64,000 nucleotides of DNA, taken from NCBI GenBank assembly GCA_016703665.1, contig JADJBS010000020.1, positions 1,306,001 to 1,370,000 of the forward strand, read 5' to 3'. Below are positions 45,703 through 54,785 of the stretch, in pieces; the stretch's first letter is position 1; every line of letters starts with the position of its first letter. The translations under genes were made by a program, and so were the position numbers. This DNA comes from Candidatus Defluviibacillus avedoerensis (lineage in GTDB: Bacteria > Pseudomonadota > Gammaproteobacteria > Burkholderiales > Burkholderiaceae_C). The notes below the pieces were generated by a model that did no database searches, had not been told where the DNA came from, and saw only the letters and a list, made by a program, of their open reading frames with translations.

Positions 45703-47124
45703 ATGAGTCAGAGCAACGCCACCCTTCTTCCTATCGACGTGGTCATCATGGCCGCTGGCAAAGGCACACGCATGAAGAGCGCGCTGCCAAAGGTGTTGCA
45801 CAAACTGGCGGGCCGACCGCTGCTGCGCCATGTGATCGACACAGCCAGCAGCCTAAGCGCGCGCAGCATCACTGTGATCACCGGTCATGGCGCTACAGAA
45901 GTTGAAAGACCTCTGCAAGACTGGATGAGCCATAGAGGCGATATTTCTCTCAAAACCGTGCGCCAAGAGCCCCAGCTAGGCACCGGCCACGCCGTGCAGC
46001 AGGCGGTGCCCGTGCTGCCTGATGACGGCGTGTGCCTGATCCTGAACGGCGACGTGCCCCTGATTGAGGTCGACACCCTGCGCCAACTGCTGGCTGATTG
46101 CGCTGGCGAGCGTCTGGCCCTGCTGACCGTGGACATGCCTGACCCGACGGGATATGGCCGCATCGTGCGCGAGTCGGGTGCGGTGCGTGCCATCATCGAA
46201 CACAAGGACGCGTCTGAGGCGCAGCGCCAGATTGCCGAGATTTATACCGGCGTGATGGCCTTGCCAAATGCCCGGCTCAAAGCCTGGTTGGCGCGGCTGA
46301 CCAATGACAACGTGCAAAAAGAGTATTACTTGACCGACATCGTCAAGTTTGCGGTGGCCGACGGCGCGGGTGTGGTCGGCAGCAAGACGGCTGACCGGGT
46401 GCAGGTGGACGGCGTCAACAGCCCCGTGCAACTGGCCGAACTGGAGCGCGCCTACCAGTTGCGCGTTGCCCGCCGCCTCATGGAGCAAGGCGTGCGTCTG
46501 GCTGATCCGGCGCGCTTTGACTTGCGCGGTGAACTGATTTGCGAGCAGGACGTGGAGATTGACGTCAACTGCATCTTCGAAGGCAAAGTCGACTTGGGTG
46601 AGGGTGTGCGCATCGGTGCCAACTGTGTGATCGCCAATGCGCACATTGCCGCCGGGGCGGTGATTCACCCGTTTACCCACATCGAGGGTGAAAAGCTTGG
46701 CGTGAGCGTCGGCCCTGGTGCGCTGATTGGCCCATTTGCCCGCTTGCGGCCCGGCGCAGACCTGGGCGCCGAGGTGCACATTGGTAATTTTGTGGAGGTC
46801 AAAAATTCCACGCTGGCCAAGGGTGCCAAGGCGAATCACCTAGCCTACCTGGGCGATGCTACCGTGGGTGAACGCGTCAACTATGGCGCGGGCAGCATCA
46901 CTGCCAACTACGACGGTGCCAACAAGCACCGTACCGTGATTGAGGACGACGTGCATGTGGGCAGCAACTGCGTGCTGGTGGCGCCTGTTACCTTGGGCAA
47001 GGGGGGCACCGTGGGGGGAGGATCGACCATCACCAAAGACATGCCACCTGGCTCGCTGGGGGTGGCTCGAGGCAAACAGGTCAACTTGGCCAACTGGAAT
47101 CGCCCGGTCAAGAAAAAACCGTAA
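45703..47124 (+). CDS. glmU: Bifunctional UDP-GlcNAc pyrophosphorylase / glucosamine-1-phosphate acetyltransferase
   Basis: Makes UDP-GlcNAc for cell wall and LPS. 473 residues. Nucleotidyltransferase loop VVIMAAGKGTRMKSALPKVLHK near residues 13-34, LNGDVPLIE near 114; C-terminal left-handed beta-helix with hexapeptide repeats (GEGVRIGANCVIANAHI) and acetyltransferase region NYGAGSITANYDGANKHRT. Complete. Its pathway partner glmS lies about 2.8 kb downstream, frameshifted. Confidence 0.98.
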   Translation: MSQSNATLLPIDVVIMAAGKGTRMKSALPKVLHKLAGRPLLRHVIDTASSLSARSITVITGHGATEVERPLQDWMSHRGDISLKTVRQEPQLGTGHAVQQAVPVLPDDGVCLILNGDVPLIEVDTLRQLLADCAGERLALLTVDMPDPTGYGRIVRESGAVRAIIEHKDASEAQRQIAEIYTGVMALPNARLKAWLARLTNDNVQKEYYLTDIVKFAVADGAGVVGSKTADRVQVDGVNSPVQLAELERAYQLRVARRLMEQGVRLADPARFDLRGELICEQDVEIDVNCIFEGKVDLGEGVRIGANCVIANAHIAAGAVIHPFTHIEGEKLGVSVGPGALIGPFARLRPGADLGAEVHIGNFVEVKNSTLAKGAKANHLAYLGDATVGERVNYGAGSITANYDGANKHRTVIEDDVHVGSNCVLVAPVTLGKGGTVGGGSTITKDMPPGSLGVARGKQVNLANWNRPVKKKP

Positions 47125-47144
47125 GCCTCTGATACGCTGCATGC

Positions 47145-49286
47145 ATGACCGCGCCAGGTATTCCATCCTCTCCAGCTTTAACGGACATCAGCCAGTCCAT
47201 TGACCGGGACCACCTGAACCGACTGATTGCCAACAGCGGCAATGATTGCATGCTGGTTCTGTCTGCCGATGGCCGCATCCAGCAGGTGGGTGAATCTACC
47301 CAGCGCCTGCTGGAACTGTCTGACCCCGCACAGCTTCACGGTGTGAACTGGCTCAGCATATGGGAGGCGCCCGAACGCGCCGCCGTGCGGGACGCCATCA
47401 TCGGTGCCCGCCAGGGCAAGACTGTCCGGTTTTCGGCCTTTGGCTATACCCTGAAGCGAACGCCTAAGTGGTGGGATATCGTGGTGTCACTGGTCGATTC
47501 GCCAGGCGGTACGCCCAAACTACTGCTGGCTGTGGTGCGCGACGTGACCGAGTTGCACCTGCGCGAGCAGCAGATCCGCGAGCTCAATTCGCAGTTGGAG
47601 CAACGCGTCGAGCAACGCACGCAGGATTTGATCCGCGCCAATTACCAGCTGCACAACGCCTTGCTGCAGGTGCGCGACCTGTACGACCACGCCCCCTGTG
47701 GCTACCTGTCGCTGGACCGCCAGGGCTGCTTTGTGGAGGCGAATCAGACCACTTGGCGCTGGCTGGGTTTGGTCCAATCCGAGGCGATTTCAGAGCGGGA
47801 CAAACTGGCTTTTCATTCGCTGCTGTCACCCTCTGATGCTGACCGCTTTGACTCGCTTTACCGTTGGGTGCTGGCCGGGCACAAAACAGAGGAAGAAGCT
47901 TTTGACATCAGTCGCAAAGATGGCAGTTTCTTTACCGCATTGATCAACGCCACGCCGGTGCTGGACTTTGAAGGCCGCTTTGTCAATTGCCGCATGTCCA
48001 TGGTGGATATCACCGCACGCCGGCAGGCCGAGACGGCCTTGCAGCGCATCAACAACGATCTGGAGCAAGCCATTCGTGAGCGTTCTTCTGCGCTGGTGGA
48101 GAGTGAAGAGCGTTTCCGGCTGATGGTGGAGGGCATCGCGGACTACGGTATCTACTTTACCGATGCCAACGGATGCATTACCAGTTGGAGCACCAGTGCC
48201 CAAAGCCTGCATGGCTACCACGCGCAGGAGGCACTGGGGCAGGATTTGTCGCAGGTGATGGGCATCGCAGGTGTGCCGCAAGACGGCGACGCCCCCCCAC
48301 TGTCGCCCTTGGCCCAGGCACGCAGCCAGGGTCATTACGAAGCCTACGACTGGGTAAAACGCAAAGACGGCAGCCGCTTCTGGGGGCATTCGGTCATCAT
48401 GCCCCTGCGGGACGCCACCCGGCCTGATGATCAGCAATTGCTGGGTTTTGCCTGCCTGGTCCACGATTTGTCTGAAATCCGCAAAACACAGGATTTGCAG
48501 CAAAACCTGAACGCTGAGCTGGAGCACCGTGTACAGGAGCGCACCCAGCAGCTCAAAGCCGTCAATGCAGAGCTGGAGAGCTTTTCGTACACCGTGTCAC
48601 ACGATTTGCGCGCACCGCTTCGACACATTCACCATTACATCGAGATGGGCATGGACGCCGCCAATGGGCCAGAAGGTGTGCAGGCTTTGGCTCCCTTTTT
48701 GAACCACGTGCTCACCTCCACCCACCACATGGGCAAGCTGATTGACGGCCTGCTCGATCTGGCCCGGCTGGGCCGTACTGCCTTGCGCGAGATGCCAGTG
48801 CCCATGGGCGAACTGGTGCAGGAGCTGGTGAAGGTACAGCATGCGCAGGCGCAACGCGGGCCTGATGGGCAGATGACGTCTGGGGTCAACCGCGTCGAAT
48901 GGGTGGTGGCGACGGATTGGCCCACCGTGCCTTGCGACCCCGTGCTGGTGCGCCAGGTCTGGAATAACCTGTTGTCTAACGCACTCAAGTACAGCCGCAA
49001 GCGCGACAAAGTTCGCATTGAGGTGGGCACCCGGCGGCGCGACGACGGTCTGGCTGAGTTTTTTGTCAGTGACAACGGCGTGGGCTTTGATCCCAAGTTC
49101 CGCGAGAAACTGTTTGGCATGTTCCAGCGCCTGCACAGCGAAACTGAGTTTGAGGGCACAGGCATTGGGCTGGCGCTGACGCGCAAGATCGTGGAACGCC
49201 ACGGTGGAAGCATCTGGGCTGAGGGCGAAAAGAACGTCGGTTGCACCATCAGCTTTACCCTACCGCTGATCAGTCGAAGCATTTGA
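47145..49286 (+). CDS. PAS-domain sensor histidine kinase
   Basis: 713 residues, no membrane segment, so cytoplasmic or soluble. Three PAS-type domains at roughly 25-150, 180-310 and 325-460, linked by coiled coils (REQQIRELNSQLEQRVEQRTQDL). Phosphoacceptor H-box FSYTVSHDLRAPLRHI near residue 485; HATPase motifs VWNNLLSNALKYS, DNGVGFD, GTGIGLALTRKIVERHGG. The overall type resembles bacteriophytochrome-like kinases without the chromophore domain. No response regulator is adjacent. Starts 20 bases after glmU. Confidence 0.92.
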   Translation: MTAPGIPSSPALTDISQSIDRDHLNRLIANSGNDCMLVLSADGRIQQVGESTQRLLELSDPAQLHGVNWLSIWEAPERAAVRDAIIGARQGKTVRFSAFGYTLKRTPKWWDIVVSLVDSPGGTPKLLLAVVRDVTELHLREQQIRELNSQLEQRVEQRTQDLIRANYQLHNALLQVRDLYDHAPCGYLSLDRQGCFVEANQTTWRWLGLVQSEAISERDKLAFHSLLSPSDADRFDSLYRWVLAGHKTEEEAFDISRKDGSFFTALINATPVLDFEGRFVNCRMSMVDITARRQAETALQRINNDLEQAIRERSSALVESEERFRLMVEGIADYGIYFTDANGCITSWSTSAQSLHGYHAQEALGQDLSQVMGIAGVPQDGDAPPLSPLAQARSQGHYEAYDWVKRKDGSRFWGHSVIMPLRDATRPDDQQLLGFACLVHDLSEIRKTQDLQQNLNAELEHRVQERTQQLKAVNAELESFSYTVSHDLRAPLRHIHHYIEMGMDAANGPEGVQALAPFLNHVLTSTHHMGKLIDGLLDLARLGRTALREMPVPMGELVQELVKVQHAQAQRGPDGQMTSGVNRVEWVVATDWPTVPCDPVLVRQVWNNLLSNALKYSRKRDKVRIEVGTRRRDDGLAEFFVSDNGVGFDPKFREKLFGMFQRLHSETEFEGTGIGLALTRKIVERHGGSIWAEGEKNVGCTISFTLPLISRSI

Positions 49287-49308
49287 TGATGCAATGAATG
49301 CTTCCATA

Positions 49309-49357
49309 TTGATAGCTAATGAGCTTTACAAAATATGCCGTAAAGGCATTTTTGGTT
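49309..49357. repeat. Dispersed repeat, copy 3, at the 3' end of lrp
   Basis: Minus-strand CAAAAATGCCTTTACGGCAT, a variable middle and TTAGCTATCAA match copies 1 and 2. It encodes the last residues of the Lrp-type protein (PKMPLRHIL) and runs on into the intergenic space towards the kinase gene. Confidence 0.6.
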
Positions 49358-49817
49358 CAAATTTTGCACGCTTGACGCTGAAGAAAGCCTTCACATTGCG
49401 CACATTGGCGTCGCTGACAAACAGCCGCTGTGTCAACGCCAAGTACGCGGGCATGTCTGCCACGGTCACCACCAGCACAAAGTCAGGCCCAGGCGACACC
49501 CGGTAGCACTGCTGTACGGCGTCGTCAGCCGTCGCTCTTGCTTCAAAGCTGGCCAGTTGTGACTCGCCCTGTGCGTCCAGGCTGATCTCGACAATCGCTG
49601 TCAGCCCGTGGCCTTGCACCAGGGCCAGGCGCTCCGGGTTCAGCAAGGCGACTTGACGTTCGATCAAGCCCGCATCCCATAGACGTTTGACCCGCCGCAG
49701 GCAGGTGGCAGGTGACACCTGAACTTGCGCAGCCAGGGCCTGGTTGCTGAGCGATGCGTCCGCTTGCAGCTGTGTCAGCAGTGCCAAGTCGATTTCATCA
49801 AGCGATAGTTGTTCCAT
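49326..49817 (-). CDS. Lrp/AsnC-family transcriptional regulator
   Basis: 163 residues from the ATG at 49817 (MEQLSLDEIDLALLTQLQADASLSNQAL). HTH NQALAAQVQVSPATCLRRVKRL near 24-45, then the RAM/AsnC ligand domain. The C-terminal tail KMPLRHIL is repeat-derived. Divergent from glmS across a 134-base AT-rich region holding a strong palindrome; probably autoregulated. Effector amino acid unknown. Confidence 0.92.
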   Translation of the reverse strand: MEQLSLDEIDLALLTQLQADASLSNQALAAQVQVSPATCLRRVKRLWDAGLIERQVALLNPERLALVQGHGLTAIVEISLDAQGESQLASFEARATADDAVQQCYRVSPGPDFVLVVTVADMPAYLALTQRLFVSDANVRNVKAFFSVKRAKFEPKMPLRHIL

Positions 49818-49865
49818 AGAAATGGAAAATTTGAAACAAAATTCCAAAAAATCAATATGTAGAAA

Positions 49866-49882
49866 TTTTATTTCAAATAAAA
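49866..49882. promoter_or_regulatory. AT-rich palindrome between lrp and glmS
   Basis: TTTTATTT-C-AAATAAAA, a perfect 8-1-8 palindrome in an AT-rich gap, the kind of site bound by Lrp/AsnC proteins. Probably the operator of the divergent lrp gene, possibly also affecting glmS. Confidence 0.55.
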
Positions 49883-49951
49883 CACAAATACAAAAACATA
49901 TTTCTTGTTGATAAATCTAAAGTCTCGCCATTGGTTTGACAGGAGCAGTCT

Positions 49952-51833
49952 ATGTGCGGCATCGTCGGCGCGGTTTCTACCCGCAATATCGTCCCCATTC
50001 TGGTTCAGGGCTTGCAGCGCCTGGAGTACCGTGGCTATGACTCTTGCGGAGTGGCGGTACATGCCCAGGGCCTGACCCGGGCGCGCAGTACTTCCCGCGT
50101 GGCCGAGCTGCTGGAGCAGGTGCAGGCTGACCAGCTCGAAGGCGTTACCGGCATTGCCCATACGCGCTGGGCCACGCACGGCGTGCCAGCGGTGCGCAAC
50201 GCCCACCCTCACTTCAGTCACGGCCCCGGCACCGCAGAATGGGCCGACACACGCCCAGGCCGTATTGCCCTCGTGCACAACGGCATCATCGAAAACCACG
50301 ACCAGCTTCGCGCCCAGTTGCAAGCCAAGGGCTACCACTTCAGCAGCCAGACCGATACCGAGGTCATCGCCCACTTGGTGGATTCGCTCTATGACGGCGA
50401 TTTGTTTGAGGCTGTCAAAACTGCCATTCGCCAACTGCAGGGTGCCTACGCCATCGCTGTGCTGTGCAAAGATGAACCCAACCGCGTGGTGGGTGCCCGT
50501 GCGGGCTCGCCGCTGATCCTGGGTGTGGGCAAGGATGGGCAAGAGAACTTCCTGGCCAGCGACGCCATGGCCCTGGCGGGGGTGACCGACCAGATCGTCT
50601 ACCTGGAAGAAGGCGACATGGTGGATTTGCAGCTAGGGCAAGTACTGGATCGTGGACAAAGCCCACAAAGCCGTGCAGCGCAAGGTGCAGACGGTACAGG
50701 CCCACAGCGGCGCGGCGGAGCTGGGCCCTTACCGACACTACATGCAAAAAGAAATCTTCGAGCAACCCCGCGCGATTGCCGACACGCTCGAAGGCGTGGA
50801 AGGCATCGTCCCCGAGCTGTTTGAAGCGGCCAATCACCATGCGGCGGGTGAAGGTGCTTTTCACACATTCAAGGCGATCGACAATGTACTGATACTGGCC
50901 TGTGGCACCAGTTACTACAGTGGTTGCGTGGCCAAGTACTGGCTCGAAAGCATTGCCAAGATCCCTTGTCAGGTGGAAGTGGCCAGCGAATACCGCTACC
51001 GCGACTCCGTGCCCAACCCGAACAGCTTGGTCGTCACCATCACCCAGTCGGGCGAAACGGCCGATACCCTGGCGGCCCTGCGCCATGCGCAGAGTTTGGG
51101 CATGAAGCACACTCTCACCATCTGCAACGTGATGACAAGCGCCATGGTGCGCGAATGCAAGCTGGCCTACATCACCCGCGCAGGCGTCGAGATCGGCGTG
51201 GCATCCACCAAGGCATTCACCACCCAGCTGGCGGGGCTCTTTTTACTGACGCTGGCGCTGGCCCAAGCCAAAGGTCGCTTGACCGAAGAAGCCGAAGCTG
51301 CCTACCTGAAAGAGATGCGTCACCTGCCCGTGGCCCTGCAAGCCGTGCTGGCGCTTGAGCCGCAGATCATCGCCTGGGCGGAGGACTTCACGTCCAAAGA
51401 AAACGCGCTGTTCCTGGGGCGGGGCATGCACTACCCCATTGCCCTGGAAGGCGCACTCAAGCTCAAAGAGATCAGCTACATCCACGCCGAGGCTTACCCA
51501 GCGGGTGAACTCAAGCACGGCCCGCTGGCGCTGGTCACCAGCGAGATGCCTGTTGTGACGGTGGCGCCGAATGACGCGCTACTGGAAAAGCTCAAGAGCA
51601 ACCTGCAGGAGGTGCGCGCCCGCGGTGGTGTGTTATACGTGCTGGCCGACAGCGACACTCACATCAGCAGCGATGAAGGCATCAACGTGATCCGCATGCC
51701 AGAGCACTACGGCGCACTGTCGCCTTTGCTGCATGTGGTGCCGCTGCAAATGCTCGCGTACCACACGGCCTGCGCACGGGGGACCGACGTGGACAAACCC
51801 CGCAATCTCGCCAAGAGCGTGACGGTGGAGTGA
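49952..51833 (+). pseudogene. glmS: Glutamine-fructose-6-phosphate aminotransferase, frameshifted
   Basis: Makes glucosamine-6-phosphate, first step of the UDP-GlcNAc pathway. The N-terminal glutaminase starts MCGIVGAVSTRN with catalytic Cys2, and RGYDSCGVAVH follows. Frame is lost after MVDLQLG. The rest continues in another frame from about 50640 (AVQRKVQTVQAHSG, then two SIS domains: CGTSYYSGC, TQSGETADTLA, C-terminal DKPRNLAKSVTVE). Dropping one G from the run at 50636-50638 restores LQLGKYWIVDKAHK and a protein of about 626 residues. Since glmS is usually essential, a sequence error is the likeliest cause. Confidence 0.92.
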
Positions 51834-51928
51834 AGCCGTCCCAATGCAGGAACTGAACAAATAAAGTTCGTCGAGCTAAAGGCGTGGTTGCACGCGCAAC
51901 GTTTGGGTTACATGGTTTGTTAGCTGGT

Positions 51929-52084
51929 CTAACGCCAAGCCTTTGGTTGCTCAAATCCCAGCGCCTTTGGAATCCACAGCCCCTCAGCCCAGAGTTCAGT
52001 CAACAGCCACCGGTAGAGGTCCAATGCAGGGCATCCCATAAACCCTGCACATCGCTCTACTTCCACGACGGTCTGGTCAGCCAT
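51929..52084 (-). CDS. Possible small protein in the glmS-alpha-E gap
   Basis: The 312-base gap between glmS and the alpha-E gene holds a minus-strand frame of 51 codons from an ATG at 52084: MADQTVVEVERCAGFMGCPA, then an amphipathic Leu/Trp-rich stretch (LDLYRWLLTELWAEGLW). Composition looks protein-like, but no good ribosome site precedes it and I know no family. It might be a gene fragment. Confidence 0.35.
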   Translation of the reverse strand: MADQTVVEVERCAGFMGCPALDLYRWLLTELWAEGLWIPKALGFEQPKAWR

Positions 52085-52145
52085 GCAACTTGTGCGAGTA
52101 CCGGCCGGGTCATGATTCGATGAGTTGCGTCAAGCACCAAAGGCG

Positions 52146-53105
52146 TCAAGCCACCGACGGTATCAAGAAATCCCGACTGATGCGACCACCCAGTTCGTTG
52201 ATGCGGTCCAAAAACTGGGTCAGGTAGGCATGCAGCCCGGTAGCGAGTATTTCGTCAATGCGGCCGTATTCCAGGTCAGCGCGCAGCTTGCCCGCGCGGC
52301 GCAGGGTTTCGCTGGACGGGTCGTTGGCTACCATGGCCAGGTTCTTGACCACTTCGTCCAGACTGGCGTGCAGTGAACGAGGCATGTCGGCCCGCAGTAT
52401 GAGCAACTCGGCCACGCGCTCGGGCTTGATCACGTCGCGGTAGACCTTGCGGTAAATCTCGAAGCCGCTGACGCTGCGCAGGATGGCGCTCCAGTGGTAG
52501 AAATCGTATTCCTGGTCTTTTTCGCTGGCGGCGCCGAAGAAGTCGCTCTCAACAGCGTGGAACTTCACATCCACCAAACGTGCCGTGTTGTCGGCCCGCT
52601 CCAGAAAGGTGCCGAGGCGCATGAAGAACAGCGATTCGTCGGCCAGCATGGTGCCCAGGGTCACGCCGCGAGACAGGTGCGAGCGGAACTTGACCCATTC
52701 CAGAAACTGGGACGGATCGCGCTCAAATTCGCCCTCGCGCAGCATGCGGTTGACTTCGAGCCAGGTCTGGTTGAGTGTCTCCCACACCTCGGTGGTGAGC
52801 GTGCCGCGCACAGCACGGGCGTTCTCGCGTGCGGCCTTGAGGCAGGACACGATGGACGAGGGGTTTTCTTCGTCTTTGACCATGAACTCCATCACGTCCT
52901 TGGCGGTGATTTCGCCATGCTTGGCTTGGTACGCTGGCAGCAGTTCACTGATGCTGAGCAGGCCTTGCCAGCCAAACTGAGCCACAGCGGCGGACTGGGG
53001 CAGCAGGCTGGTTTGGTAGTTCACGTCCAGCATGCGGGCGGTGTTTTCGGCTCGCTCTGTGTAGCGAGACATCCAGAACAGGTGATCGGCAGTTCTTGAA
53101 AGCAT
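52146..53105 (-). CDS. Alpha-E domain protein (DUF403)
   Basis: 319 residues, all alpha-helical. It starts MLSRTADHLFWMSRYTERAENTARMLD, the signature of the alpha-E family with its conserved Glu/Arg pairs, repeated later as FLERADNTARLVD. No signal. It lies 16 bases downstream of a circularly permuted ATP-grasp gene, its constant genomic partner. Together with a transglutaminase they are predicted to form a peptide synthesis or modification system; no reaction has been proved that I know of. Confidence 0.92.
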   Translation of the reverse strand: MLSRTADHLFWMSRYTERAENTARMLDVNYQTSLLPQSAAVAQFGWQGLLSISELLPAYQAKHGEITAKDVMEFMVKDEENPSSIVSCLKAARENARAVRGTLTTEVWETLNQTWLEVNRMLREGEFERDPSQFLEWVKFRSHLSRGVTLGTMLADESLFFMRLGTFLERADNTARLVDVKFHAVESDFFGAASEKDQEYDFYHWSAILRSVSGFEIYRKVYRDVIKPERVAELLILRADMPRSLHASLDEVVKNLAMVANDPSSETLRRAGKLRADLEYGRIDEILATGLHAYLTQFLDRINELGGRISRDFLIPSVA

Positions 53106-53121
53106 GTCTGTTCTCCCCTTC

Positions 53122-54564
53122 TTATTCCAGTATCCAGGTGTCTTTGGTGCCGCCGCCTTGGCTGCTGTTGACCACCAGCGAGCCTTCTTTCAACGCTACG
53201 CGTGTCAAGCCTCCGGGCACCATTTGTACGGTTTTGCCGCTCAGCACAAAAGGCCGGAGGTCGATGTGGCGTGGGGCCACGCCGCTGTCCACAAAGGTGG
53301 GGCAACTCGACAGGCTGAGGGTCGGCTGGGCGATGTAGCCGTCTGGCTTGGCCATGATGGCCTGGCGGAATTCCTCGATCTCGGCAGCGGTCGAGGCAGG
53401 GCCCACCAGCATGCCGTAGCCGCCCGCACCATGGACCTCTTTGACCACCAGGTCTTTGAGGTTGGCCAGGGTGTAAGCCAGGTCGTCCTTTTTGCGGCAC
53501 ATGTAGGTGGGCACGTTGTTCAGGACCGGTTTTTCGCCCAGATAAAACTCGATCATCTGCGGCACATAAGGGTAGATGGATTTGTCGTCAGCCACGCCCG
53601 TGCCAATGGCATTGCAAATGGCGACGTTGCCTGCGCGATAGGCCTCTAGCAGGCCCGCGCAACCGAGCGTGGATGTGGGACGGAAGGCCTGCGGGTCCAG
53701 AAAATCATCGTCCACACGGCGGTAGATCACATCCACCCGCTTGGGGCCACGGGTGGTACGCATGTAGATGAACTTGTCTTTCATGAACAAGTCCTGCCCT
53801 TCGACCAGCTCGACACCCATTTGCTGGGCCAAAAAGGCGTGCTCGAAATAGGCCGAGTTGTACATGCCCGGCGTCAGCACCACCACGGTGGGCTCAGCCG
53901 CACTGGGCGGGGCTGAGGACCGAAGGGTCTCCAGCAGCAAGTCGGGGTAGTGCGCCACAGGCGCTACCTTGTAGGTGCTGAACAGGTCGGGGAACAGCCG
54001 CATCATCATCTTGCGGTCTTCCAGCATGTAGCTCACGCCGCTGGGCACGCGCAGGTTGTCCTCCAGCACGTAGTACTCGCCCTCGCCTTTTGCATTGGGG
54101 GCGCGCACGATATCGATGCCGCTGATCTGAGAGTAGATGTTGCCGGGTACGTTGACGCCGACCATCTCGGGGCGGTACTGGGCGTTGGTGAGAATCTGCT
54201 CAGCCGGGACAATGCCTGCCTTGATGATCTCCTGGCCGTGGTACACGTCATGGATGAAACGGTTCAGCGCGGTCACGCGCTGCACAAGGCCACGCTCCAT
54301 GTTGGCCCATTCAGCAGAAGGGATCACGCGCGGAATCAGGTCAAACGGGATCAGGCGCTCTGTGCCCGAGCCATCTTCGTCCTTGGCGCCATAGACTGCA
54401 AAGGTAATGCCCACGCGACGGAAGATCATCTCTGCCTCGTCGCGGCGCAGACGCATCACCTCTGGGCTTTGCTGGCTGAGCCAATGGGCGTATTGCTTGT
54501 AGTGCTCGCGCTCCTGGCCTGCCTGATAGGGCAACTGAGCATACATTTCGTCAAACTTGTGCAT
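53122..54564 (-). CDS. Circularly permuted type 2 ATP-grasp protein (DUF404/DUF407)
   Basis: 480 residues from the ATG at 54564, preceded by GGAG. Probable ATP-dependent amide ligase. Visible blocks: GITFAVYGAKDEDGSGTERLIPFD near residue 52, YYVLEDNLRVPSGVSYMLE near 165, MRTTRGPKRVDVIYRRVDDDFLDP near 270 and VVKEVHGAGGYGMLVGP near 385. Followed at 16 bases by the alpha-E gene. Substrates unknown. Confidence 0.93.
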   Translation of the reverse strand: MHKFDEMYAQLPYQAGQEREHYKQYAHWLSQQSPEVMRLRRDEAEMIFRRVGITFAVYGAKDEDGSGTERLIPFDLIPRVIPSAEWANMERGLVQRVTALNRFIHDVYHGQEIIKAGIVPAEQILTNAQYRPEMVGVNVPGNIYSQISGIDIVRAPNAKGEGEYYVLEDNLRVPSGVSYMLEDRKMMMRLFPDLFSTYKVAPVAHYPDLLLETLRSSAPPSAAEPTVVVLTPGMYNSAYFEHAFLAQQMGVELVEGQDLFMKDKFIYMRTTRGPKRVDVIYRRVDDDFLDPQAFRPTSTLGCAGLLEAYRAGNVAICNAIGTGVADDKSIYPYVPQMIEFYLGEKPVLNNVPTYMCRKKDDLAYTLANLKDLVVKEVHGAGGYGMLVGPASTAAEIEEFRQAIMAKPDGYIAQPTLSLSSCPTFVDSGVAPRHIDLRPFVLSGKTVQMVPGGLTRVALKEGSLVVNSSQGGGTKDTWILE

Positions 54565-54785
54565 GGGCTTTTCTCCTCTGCGTAGCATACAAGGCTAAGT
54601 AGCACTTACTGTGCCAGTAGCTTACGCGCAAAGCTTGCCTGAAGCCTGCCAGGCGCGGCATGCGGGGCCTGCGCCACCCTGAAAACGCACACTTTTGGTG
54701 CCTTAAAAGAGCTTACCCAGTGCCACCGTCAAGGGCAGCACATATGCACCGTCTGGGTGCACTTCATCCCGTCTTGCCGTCCAGC

